From: Symbiodinium natans
Taxonomy: Eukaryota > Sar > Dinophyceae > Suessiales > Symbiodiniaceae
NCBI GenBank assembly: GCA_905221605.1
Contig: CAJNDS010000263.1
Span: 120,139-184,138 of the forward strand
Length of the DNA: 64,000 nucleotides
Direction: 5' to 3'
Shown here piece by piece: positions 12,101-24,100 of the stretch. The translations under genes and the position numbers were made by a program. Each line of letters opens with the position of its first letter. Position 1 is the stretch's first letter. Under the pieces are notes generated by a model, which had not been told where the DNA came from, did no database searches, and was given only the letters and a program-made list of their open reading frames with translations.

Positions 12101-15100
12101 CATTCGAAGGCCGACATCTCTGGGTCTAAGCAGAGGGTGAGAGCAGTCTTAGGCGTTTCTTTTGAGGCCTTGCGTTCATGTACCTTTCCCTTCGAAGCTG
12201 TGCCGGATTGGCAATGACTTGCAATTGCACTTGGCTCGAGTTTCTGGACTTCAGCTGGCAGTGTAGATAGGCTACATACACGTCACAAACCTGCCTATGA
12301 CCAATGCAAATCTTCTGCGTAAAGCCTCGCAAGCCCGATCCTAGACCGCAGGCTTTGGCTGTGCGCCAAACACGTGGCTCGCCTGCAAAAGACTTTGGTT
12401 CACTATTCCTCGAATCGGAACTTAGAGGCATTGGAACAAGTTACACGACCAGGCCGCCGACAACCTTCCCCCCTCCAGGCTGCCCTACTTCCTGTTGGCC
12501 CTCAGCGTCGTGGTGAGCGCAACCGCCCAGACCTGAGACGGTGGTGTCGGTGGTGCCAAAGAGGGGTTCCTGCAAGGTACTGTACAGGGTTCCATAAAAC
12601 CACAAGGTACTGAGGATGAGTTAGCCACGGAAGCAATCTGCAGGGTGCTTAGGCATTTTGGCTGTCAGGGAAAGCTTGTCAGGATCGATGAAGATTGTGA
12701 CACAGTCTACTTACCACGCGACATGCCACCTTCCATTTGGCATGTGAGCGCCCTCTAGAGACTCTAAAGGCCAGGCAGGAAAGCAAATGCACCCCAAAAG
12801 GTTCAACACCTTACACTGTGCCTCGTGCGCACAGAGATCCGGTATCCCGAGCGACTGTAATTGCTGTAACTCCTCATAAACTCATTTGCCCTGAAGGCAA
12901 GACATAACTTGACATAGCCCATAAATGCTGTTCCCATTAAGAAGAAGTAAATAGCAATTCCAGAGATATAGCTCTTCTGAGACTAAGAACTACAAAAAGA
13001 AGTAGAATGAAGACAATGTAAACACAATTCAGAACATATTTATAAGAGCTAGAGAGGTTTTTGTCCTCGCGCCGCCCTCAGAAGTAGGGACGGCTTGCTC
13101 TGTCCTCGCGTCGCCCTCAGCAGTAGGGATGGCTTTGCTCCTGTGGTTCAGATACAGAGGTGAATATGGATAAAGGAACGAAGTGAACTATGAAACGCTG
13201 AACGAAGTCATCTCGCCCCCAAAACATAGAAGTCTTTTCCTGGGGGCTTGTACTGTATCTTTTCTATTCACTCGGGCCCAATGACAGGTGATTCTTGGGC
13301 TCATTACAGAACTCGTCGGCCACTGCAGACGCTCGGCCGTGGCATAGAGTTGGGTGACGAAGTCGCTAAGGGCTTGAGTGTGTTGGCTTCAGGCTCTGTT
13401 AACGCAGCTTCCAGCTGGACCGTAAAGACGCTTAAACACCCAAGCAGAAGGATCTGCAACCCAAAAGCTCCAAACACATGGAAACCCGAGCCGGGAACTC
13501 ATCTCAGCACAGGAGTCCAGGTGCTGGTGGAGTGCAGCTTCTCCATGCAACTGCCAGCGATGTGGGCAGCCCCGCTCTGTCGCCGAGGAGGTCTTGTTCT
13601 TGCCGGTGATTTCGTTGCTCCCGGGTGCGTGTCTTTAAGAGTGGACTTAAGCCTTCGGTGTTCATGTGGTGAAGCTATGTAGACACTGGCCGATGAGCTC
13701 TACATGTTGGGAGGCGCTTCGAGGCAGCAAAAGCTGCTCAGCTGTTGGGTGTGTAAAGCTCGAAGGTCCCAGCCCAGCAGCTGCGCCCGACGCTCCGGAT
13801 CTTCCTTGCCTTCCAAGCCAGGCCTGAGAGCATAACGTTAAAGTGGGAATACTCCTTCTTCGGGCTACGGGCTACAGACTCCTGCCCATAAAGCCTTATC
13901 ATGGACGTTTTTGAAGAATTGGAGAATACTCAGGACAACCATTAGTACCTGCTCTTATCACTGTGAAGAGCCTGAAATTGCATGAGGCATTTATTGCCTT
14001 TCGCGGTACACGTCTCAAGCATTTTTGCCTTCCTCTGTGCGATGAGCCTCCCGAGTCCTCCTCGAGCCTGCGCAGCTCCAAGCGGTCAAGGGTCCTGGGT
14101 GCACCGGAGGATGCTGCTGAGGCCGACTCGGACTTGTGACTTGTTGCCTTGTGTTCAGGGCTGCGATTGAGGGACGCGTGGTGTAGCAATTTTAACGACC
14201 TTGAAAGACCTTCATGTGGAAGCAACCTTTGAAGTATGTTGAATTTTTACTTCATTTCCCAAACATGTTGGTAACGTGGCGCAGTAGCCCAGAACGTCCA
14301 GAGCCAGTCGGAGCGTTTTGCTTTCAACATGGCAACCTACCACTTCAGAATACTCTGGGCACCTTGCAATAGTCCACTCGGAACAGTTCACCGAGAATGA
14401 TCAAGGTGTATCTTCCGTGGGCAATACTGGATCTTGCGGTGGAGCAAACATGGGGTTTCCAGACCTTGGGCAGTGACGGACCAAACTTGAATTTTGCCTT
14501 TCTGCGTGTGCATTAGCAGTGCACCCATGGTGGCAATGCAAGGTTGGCGAAGCAGAGGAAGCACGGCTACCTTCCATGTCGGACAAGGCTCGGGGGCTCA
14601 GTTGTGACACAGTGCTGAGCAGTGCCCAGAGCTTGAGCCCCTGAGCCAGCTTTGCTGGTTTGTAACACAATGTCTTCGTGCCTCCTCGCTTGGCCCCAGC
14701 ATTAACATGGAAACCCCCTCAGCCGCCCCATCAGATGCTACTGCTAGTGGCGATCGCAAGCCATGTCCTCTGACTCAAAGGCTGCCAGCCCCGGGAAGGT
14801 GCCGAGCACGGTGGAACATGGAGAGGCACAGCAGGGAACACGATCCTGCATGACCCTCGGGCCCCCCCAACCCCCACCCCCCCTCTGTGGTGTGGTTGTG
14901 GGTTGGCTTTGTTTGGGGTTTTTGAGGTGTTAGGGCTTCGGCTTTTTAGGGTTTAGGCCGGCCTTAGAGTTTAGGGTTGTAAGAAACCAACCCTAATCCT
15001 GAGTATGTTGCTGTAGACTCAACCCATCAATCTTCTGCGTGCAAAAACACTTCTTCTGAATGGGTCTTCGTCGAACATGTCTTGCTTCCGTTTAAAGGCA

Positions 15101-18100
15101 CGACGTAATGTTTTTTGCCTTGCAGCCGCAGCCAGGCAGGTGTCGGAGATGAAAGCCTTTGCACGTGTCCATTTTTCGTGTTGTTTCAGCAGCATGTGCC
15201 TTCATTAGGGTTTTGTCGGTGCACCTTTTGCTTCATGCTTCTCACTTTTGCCCACAAAGCCGAAAATTCCGTCAATGTCACCAAGCAACCCAAACCCAAA
15301 TCAACAACATAATGTATACAAATGCAATAACCCCGGAGAGTCCCTGGAGCGCCCAACCCCAAAGCCTGGAGTGCCCAACCCTGTTTTGTTCAAACCTGCG
15401 CGCCATTACATGATTTCTCACCAAAGCGCATCAAAGCACGGGGGCCCTGGGAAGACCAAGCCCTTAACCCCAAGAACCATCTGCCGTGGAGTACAAGCAA
15501 GAGTATCCCCAAGCCTCGGTGTCTGCAAAGGAGGGCGATGGCATGGAGATTGTCCTCGATGAAGCGGAGCCGGTCATTTCCGAAGCCGGATCTTCAATGG
15601 ACCCTGATTCAGGCTCATTCAGGCATCCTGATCAGGCATCCTGAAAGTGTAGACCGAGGCTTCTGAGATGGATGTCGCTAAATCTCCCTTGGAGCCACAT
15701 TCGAGATGCGCATTCGAGATGCTTTGTGTCTTGCGGAGGGAGCCCGTTGCTAGCAAAAAGCTTTCGGATTTCTGGGTTCAGAGTCGTGGCCGCCAAGGAC
15801 ACGCCCGAGCCGGAGAAGCTTCCTGCGGAGATCGAGCACAGTGCAACTCGCTTTTGCATTGCTGCGTGTTTGGGTGTTGGGTGTCCCTCCCCCCCCCAGC
15901 CTCTGAAATGAGGCCCAAGCCTTGCCAAATCGAGAGAATTTTTCCAGTTTTTGCCCGCTCCCCCAAGCCCTCCTTCTGTTCGCCTCGAAGCATCGGAATC
16001 AGGAGCACAGAAAGAACGGAATTCTCTCTCCGCTGCATGTCGCCCTATTCCACTTCGAACTCCCGGCTGCCGTGCGAAAACCTCGGCTTCCTTTGAGGCT
16101 TCTGGCGTCAGCGTGAAGGAGTGCGAAGTCACGCTAGGCAGCTCGTCCTGGAATTGCCTGTGTATGATGTTTGGGGATGTGATCAGCACCTATCAATGCT
16201 TGAGGGATCCATTTCATTTCTTGAAGGCCGTCGATCCTTTGCTTGCCTCCCCCGACGAAAGTTAAACCTACAGTGCCAAACCCCCCCCCACCCGCCCCCC
16301 CCATCCTTCCCATATCTAGGATGTCTAGCGAAGATCCCACAATCGAGGCCCTACTAGGTGTGGTGATGTGTTTTGGCCTTGTCTTCGCTACCTAGTTACC
16401 GAGTTGTCCTGGTCCGTTGCACAACTATCACAACTACAGTGGGGAGAAGAAGCCTCAACTCAGGCCCAGAGCCCTGCAAGCAGAACAGACAGAGATCGGG
16501 GAGTGCAAGCCTGCAGTCTGGGATGTCTCTGCGCGACTGGACCATATGAGCCCTATGAGCCCTGTAACTTTCAAATCCGCAGAGGTCGAAACCTCCGTTT
16601 GCCTCGCTCGCTTCTGCTCGCTTAAGCCACCAAAGCCCGCCGCAAGCACCAACTTCCAAGCACAGGTTCGACGGCAGAGTGCCGCGACGGGGCAATGCCT
16701 GAGGAGGAGGCGTCTGGGCGTTAAGTGAAGTCCTACACATTCTCAAAATTTTCTCAAGTCTCCGGCCCTCAAGCCTGGCAGTCGTCGCTTCAACGACTCC
16801 AGGATCACGACAGCCAGAGCCAGTCATCCATCAAGTGGCCCACGTAGCTCGGCCAGCATTGTTGGTTCGTCTGGGGTCTATGGGGAAGTTCGACCGACAA
16901 GTGTTCCCGAATCAGGAAGGCTTCCAGAAAGCTGCTAAGTGGCAAACAGGAGTGCCGGGATAATTGTTTCCAAAGCACCATTCACTTTCTTCAAGGATAT
17001 GCCACCTGGCTCATCAAAGTCAACACCTGCCATCCAATTCCCCACCCAATCGCCTTCCAAAAGCAACTGCGACGGAAGACGCATCATCGCCTTGCTATCG
17101 TGTAGATCATTGCACCATGTTTCGGGTTCAGGACGTTCGTTTATTGCAATGTGCCCAGGTTCTCGGCCCTGCGCCAAAACGTCGTGGAGCAGCCGATCCG
17201 TTCAACAGTAGCTTAAGGGAGTTGCGTGCTGGGTTGGTAGCTGTGGCTTGTGCTACGGATTGTGCATAATTATTGTGGTTGCAGGCTACACGGCCTGTTG
17301 TGTTTTGCTATAGAATGTTCTATGTGTGTATATATGCGAGAAGAAACTGCTGTCTTGGCCCTCAACAGTCGTCTCAGGCTCGAGATCGAGCCTTCTCGCC
17401 TACGGCATTTTGCTGCCTGGACGCAGCATGCGACTTGGCCAAGAGGGAAAACACATCCCGCTCGCTGCTCGGGCTTTTGTGGCCAGGGAAAGTCGTATCC
17501 TTCGTCCAACTCCCAAAAATCTTCAACTGCTAGGGGGTGCCCGCCTTCAGCATGGCACCTTTCAGTTTCTTGCTTACTCCGGTTCTGGTGGCCCTGGTAG
17601 TTCGTGAGTGTCGTTGTTGGTGCAGTTGGAACCCCTGCACGTGGAGTATCATCAGAGCTCTCTGGATGATTGTACGTATTGTTGGCCCTTATTGTACAGT
17701 GTGGGTTGTGGAGGAGGCTTCCCGGCGAAGCGGGCAGCATATTCTGTCGATAGGAACTAGTAGCGCGCCCTACTAAATAAGGACGGGCTAGTGTAGCCTG
17801 CCCCCGCCGTGCCAGGACGGCCAAGCGCCCTCGCTGCAAGTCGAGTACGCAGTTCAGATCCCCAAGGCAGTGTGGGAGCAAAACTTCAGGAAGTCTATGA
17901 CATCCTATTATGGCAACCCAATAGTAAGGGCTTTCAAGCATGTTAAACCCACAATGGCACAGAGACTAGACTGTGAGCACTTGAACTGGATGACTAGGCG
18001 CCCCTGGCCAGCCGTGTGTCCTTCGCTTCACAGGTGGAGGTCGTTGATTGGCGTCAGCGCATGGCGTCCTGCCACTGGCACATGGCCGCCGGAGGGCCCT

Positions 18101-21100
18101 GGGGGCAGGCTCGTCTCTTCTCTGTGGGGGTTTGGCGCTCTGGACCCTTAAGCTTCTCATGGCCCTAAACTAGCTCCGGACCTTTGCAGGCTGTCCATAT
18201 ATAGGTGGCTTGACGAGCCACCGCGAAGCTTCGGAGATTCCCATCGTGCGTTTCGCGCCGTCGTGGATGTGCTTTCCGTTTGTCCATCATGGTGCTCACC
18301 CCTGCAAGGACATGTGAGGATGGAAGTTCTTGGCTGTCAAGTCTTCCACGCTAAGTGTGGGGTTTTGCCAGCTATTTTCTTAGGGGCTTAAAGCCACTCT
18401 AGTGGCTCAAGCCTTGCCGGCAAACTCATCCACTGGTCTTGAGCATTGATCCGCCGTCTGTTTCTGGGGAGAACGGGGGTGACGCTACTTTGAGCATCAA
18501 TTAATCAGGGCATGCGACTGGCAAAAGCCGAATCGTGAAATGGCAAGCTGCCGCTGTGATCCCTTTCGAGCAATTTAAGCAACTCGGGCAGAACTCCGCC
18601 AAGCCCTTCCGCAGGCCACCGTGCAGCAACAGCCGCCAGCCTTGATCAAGGCAAAAGGAAGAGCGCCGGGCATGGATCTCTTGGACCGCCCTGTCATGTA
18701 GACTGTAGATTTTGGGCATTGGGGCTTGGGGAGGCAGATTGAGGATTGCGTTGCTTTGAAGGCTTCAAGGCCCGGAAAGGTTTCGAGGGAGAGCAGGTTT
18801 CGGACCTTACCCATGCTGGCCGATCCTTGCCCATGAATCTCTCCTCTCGCAGCCAGGATATGGTGGAGCGCTGCAGTAACGCCTTGCTAGGCCGGCGTTT
18901 CTCCGAGGCCCTCGTCATCATTCATGAACCACATCCTTGGGCCTGATTTGGTTGTTCGAGGGGGCAACCTTCAACTGGCGAACCCCGTCTTCACCCCCCT
19001 CAAATCGAACCTGAACCCCTCAGCCTGAAACCCCGAAACCCCTGAGGGCCGGAAGAGCTTTTCTTGTGTGCATTGAGCTAAATCCCTGTCACTGTCTACT
19101 GTGTCAGTCGCGCCGGACAGAGATAGCAGTGGACGACGGCTGTATATATTTCGACAGATCCTGTGCTGAGATGATCCTCGCAGTTTGTCACATGTGCACT
19201 GCCCCGGTCGTCGTCGTCGTCGTCGCTGCCCTGCTCGAAGCACATCTGGAATAGTGAAAAGGGTCTGGCCACGCAGTTGCGATCAGGCCCACCTAGGAGG
19301 GGGCGGCAACAGAACAGGGCTCTCTATAAGTATAAAGATAATATAAACAGACGAAAGATGAACAGAGAAATGCGTAACAACCCGAATTAAACAAATTATA
19401 TTTACATATTTACATGTGTATGTACATATATATATATATGTACATAAAATATAATATATATATATATACACATATATGTATACACACATATGTATATAAA
19501 TATATATGCAAAGTCCTATTGTGACATATGTGGGTGCGCATCATGTAGACGACGGATAGAACCCTCCAGTCCCAGCCAGGAAGCCGAAGAGGCCGAGCTC
19601 CGCGCCCTTCACCTGGAGGCTGTGTGGGGATCTTCGTAGGGACTTATAAGAGCTTGCAAGCTTTCTCGGCTACCTGACTGCAAACCTCCGTGACCAAACG
19701 TGCACAAACAGGAGAACTGTTGCAAGTTCTCCTAAGCCTCCTTTGCCCTGACAGGTGGCCCGGAACCTGCTTCGGAAGATGACAAACCGCACAGCGCGTG
19801 TTTTGCTGGGCGCCTCGGACCGAATTTAGGCAAGGGACGGCGTAGCTGAGTCTTGAGTATGCTACGGGTGGATATATGGGGTACAGTAGCCTGGAATCGC
19901 CTGACCCTGCGTTGAGGAGATGAGAAATGAACTGGTGTATGTATTTTGCAACTAGTTTGAACAATGGGGCTTCCTGTGGTGTCCTTATCTCACGCTCTGC
20001 AGGCACCAAGATTTCGAAACCAGTTAACAGCAGTTGCTTCATGATTCCCGCAGTCTTTGCAACTACCCGGCGATGAAAACCTAGATGGAGGCGTCGGGCG
20101 GGGCGTCATCGGCTGTAAGTGCCTAGAGCATCAATTTTGTGCTGTCGGGACAAGGACTGCAATACCTCTGCAACCTCGTGGCTGCCGCCTACCTGCCATT
20201 CGCGTCTTGCCAGCGGTTGGACTGCTATGCGCAACGTCTGATCCAGACCTTCAAAGGGTCTAATGATAGGGGCTCATGCCAGGGACTTGCAGAAGGAGTT
20301 CCCATTCCCAGATCCCAAACACGAAGCGAAACGAGCACCGCCGCCGTTTCACTTTTTTGAATTTCTGCATCCTCGTGAAAGGTGGGCTACCAGCTGATGA
20401 CGAGCAGCTTGGCTTTGACTTGAGTCCTGGTTTAATTCCAAAGTGGCGTCTAGGGGGCGGCGTGCACCGTCAAACCTTTCAAGAGCTCCTGACGTTGTGC
20501 GCCAACATGTTCTGAATCTCACTTCTTCCCGACTGCAGCTGTCGCAGAGCTTGTCGATGCCGTAGTGCGCCGGGTGACCTTGACGGCCTTGGGATGTTCA
20601 CCCCATTTTCAGAGGCCTATTACAATGAGTTTTGAGGGTATCTTCGAACCCTGGATCGGGGCTCAAGATGGGTTAGATGCCTCAGGCTCATGGGTTACGA
20701 GCTCGGACCCTTGGTCATGAAGTTCGGGAGCAGCCGAGGCTGCGATCAAGGCTTCCCGGGCTTCATCCACGGCGCTTGGTTGGGGCATCTTGGCTTGCTT
20801 GGGTGCAGTTCTAGCCTTTGGCAGCTTCACTCTGGGTCTCCAACACAGGTTTGAGGTCTGCATGCAGGGTTCAGGCAGTTCTTCAGATGGGCAGAAACAC
20901 GGATAATGTCATTGAAATCAGGAGGGCCGACCGACTGTTGATGGCACAACTGTGACATGTTGAAAGCCTTTCAGCTCGTTCTGTGCAACGACTACGCGAT
21001 GTGATTATTTGTGCCGGTGTGGTCCCGAAGCTTTGTTTCCACTGTCCTGAGTCCTGAACAGCTGGAGGTATATGTGTCTTACGAACCTCATGTCCCTGTC

Positions 21101-24100
21101 CTTGCTTCGCTTGCTCGGCGGCAAGCGGCTGGGCACGGACTTGTCGTTGCCAGATAGGATCAGGTAAGTGAGCGCCTACGGTCCCTGTAGCACTTTGCAG
21201 TGGCCAGTCCTTCTTCAGAGCCCCAAACATGACCCAAGTGCGTCTCATCAGTTTCGGTTTTGGCGTGCCAAAGACGAGTCATAGCAGAAAGGAGATCTGG
21301 GGCCCCTATTGCTCTTGGAGCGATACCAACTTTTGGAGCTAATTCATTTCCCATTCCGCATGCGCACGAAGGCGTGCCGGGTCCTTTTGCTACCTGTTCC
21401 GCTGGCGGCTGCTCTTCAGGCTTCCAGCTGGGACAGCAAGCTGTTCGCACACGCTCCATTGTCAACAGATTCCCGCTGCCCAGTAAGCCTTCAGTAAGCT
21501 CAAAAGTCCCAGCCTACAGCCTCCTCAACCTGAATCTTGGTGTGGTCGGTGTCCTCCATTCAGGTTCCTGTTTTTCCTAGTCCTAGACAGCAGAGCATGT
21601 ACTTCCCAACGAGTCACCTTGAGGGCGCTTTGCTCCTTCATCTTGCTCACAGATACGTACCAGGACGCTACGCACCTGGGATGCCGGAATGGGGCTTAGG
21701 GCCAGGACGGGTCCTTTGAGATTCCTTGTTGGTGTTTGAGTGGCTTTCAAGGGGTCGATGCTGCATGAAATCTGGTGAACTATGAGAGCCCCCCTCCCCC
21801 CCAAACCCCAAGACCTGCACTGTGCCCTTCAACACAGGTTCCCGGTCATTGCGAACAAATGCAACTTCGAGCTTTGGTTTGTCTCGGCCTGGCTGGTGGG
21901 TCTTGGCGTTGGCCTGATGCAGGTGCGACAGACACAAATCGAAAGCCTTTGGCTGTTTGCAGCCTTGGACTCTTGGACAGGTTGTTGTGCAGCTTCTCGT
22001 CCTGCTGGCCATGGCGGTGAAGTACAATTGGGCGACCACACCAGAGGCCTCTGTAGACCAAGATCTTTAATTTTAACGCTGTGCGACTCACCTCGGCCGG
22101 GCCGTTGGGTAGGGGATTAGAGGTGGGGTGCCTGGGGCCTCGGCGGATGAGGCTTAACCTGTGCCCTGCGCAGCCCTGGTGCATTTTGGATCCGGAAACC
22201 TCTTTGGGGCCTGAGGTTTGGAAGGAGTAGGGCTGCAGGTTCTAGACTCTTCGCACTAGGTCAACACCACTCCGCGTTCATACCTAAGGGAGTATTCTTC
22301 CAGGTCCTGGGTACATGTTTCGCTTATGCGCAAGGTGTCAGGAACATCAGGAACCCAACTTGTATCAGCTTGTCGGAGTCTGCAACTAAATCTAGCAGTC
22401 CCATGGCACTGCTTGATTTTGCAGTGCGAAGAATTTGGTCAAGGAAAGGTTGAGAAGCCTGGGAAACTCTCGAACTAGAAAGCCTGCAGGTTCGTCACTT
22501 GAGCTAATCTCAGGGTGGCAAAGGCAATTTGCCAAATAAACCCGATCGGGTGCACTTTCCGATCAGCCCGCAAGCTTGGCTCAGAGATGGTGACCTCACG
22601 GGAAGTTCAAATCGATCAGTCTTTGCCAGGTATCTACGAGCTTGCCATTGTTGTTTGGCATCTATAGCTAACCCATTTGGATTTGCTGTTTGTTGAACTC
22701 CAGCCGCATGAGTTTCCGACATGTCTGCTGCAGCAGAGCTGGCGAAAGTCATCGTCACTACAGCTGAATCACGTACCGACGTGATCCGCCGCGAGATTGA
22801 GACTGAGTTTGCTGACTACTTCCTGCAGTTCTGCTATGAAGCAGGACCGCACAACACTGTAACACTCCGACACTCCGCTGGTGCATTCTCAGGCTGAATT
22901 GCTGCGAGAGGGCTTTTGCAAGGTTTTCTGTTGCGTTTTCTCGCCTTTTGAACACCTTCAGACTTTCAGTCACCGTGGACCATGTTTACTACCCTTTTGG
23001 GTGGCCGTTGACTTGGGTGTGCGGGCCTTTGTTTCGCTCTTACATGCCGGGCGACTGTAATTTCACCGAAGTTGCTTGAGATTTCTACAGACATGCGAGG
23101 CTTCAAAGCAGAAAGCTCTGGTCGGGTTTAGGGGGCTTTCTCAGGCTTAGCTTATTTGGACCTTTTACTACCGTTTTGGCAGTTAGGCTTGATCAAAACA
23201 TCTGACCGGAAACATCGGTCTGCCGACCCAAATTGTGACCCTATGCCCTATGCTGTGTCAGCACCAGGAGATGGGTTCAGCATCTTCCCCGCCTCGGGTC
23301 GCCGCCAGATCATCGTTTGGACGAAGGACGGCTTTGAGGTAAAAAGCTTACAAGACCTTCCTCCAGCAAGTTCCCTGGCGGCCGCGCAAATGTTGAACTG
23401 GACCACCATGCTTGGGTTTCAGAGTGCGGGCACAAGCTTCTTGTCGGACATTGAGCCGATTTTCTGACCCCTTGTGTCAACTGTGCTGTCTGTACCAGCC
23501 CAGCTAATCTGAACTATACACTATACATGGGAAGGACCCCTTAGCCCTGACGCTAAAACCTGAACCTGTGGCGGCGGCTTGCAGCATTGCAGGTCTTGAG
23601 GAGTTTCTCCAGGGGGCGCGGCAATGGTTTCTTTTTCGCCTCAGGGTGCCTCGAAAGCTCCTGATGGACCATCCGGAGGCCATCTGAGCCATCCATCCAG
23701 ATCGCTCTGACTGCAATGATAGCCTGGATTGACCTGCCCAGCCGCAGGTGTGTGCAGTTTCCGCAGATTCGGACGGCCTTGTGCACTCGGAACGTGCGTG
23801 ATCTATCTCCCCTGAGCGTCACCGACATGAGACAGGGCTGTGCCGTATACTTGGCCCGCCAACCATGATCGACATTTGCGAGCACTCCCTGCCGTCTGGC
23901 TAATCACATTACGACATGAGGAGAAAAGTCGCGGACTCCAGTCTAGGTCTCGGCGTCATCTGGGCGCAAAGTAGCCATCACAAAAAGAGCTCTGTTAAGA
24001 TTTTCCGGAGCTTTGGCATTGGCGTTGGCACCCTAATTTGTACAAAACAGCAGTTGACTTGTACATGATGTACATGTGTTCTTCCGTGAGCGCACCTTTG

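Larger units (their letters stand above)
18935..21835 (+). other. Low-coding stretch with microsatellites and competing frames
   Basis: There is a GTC run at 19206-19226 and an AT-rich microsatellite at 19391-19512. Possible plus exons lie near 20380-20515 (GGLPADDEQLGFDLSPGLIP) and 21370-21480, neither with firm borders. A minus-strand frame at 20663-20863 reads well and is listed separately. Confidence 0.3.

Noticed and set aside
19200-19255. Poly-Val stretch as a membrane helix
   Set aside because: It comes from a GTC run; no supporting exon structure.
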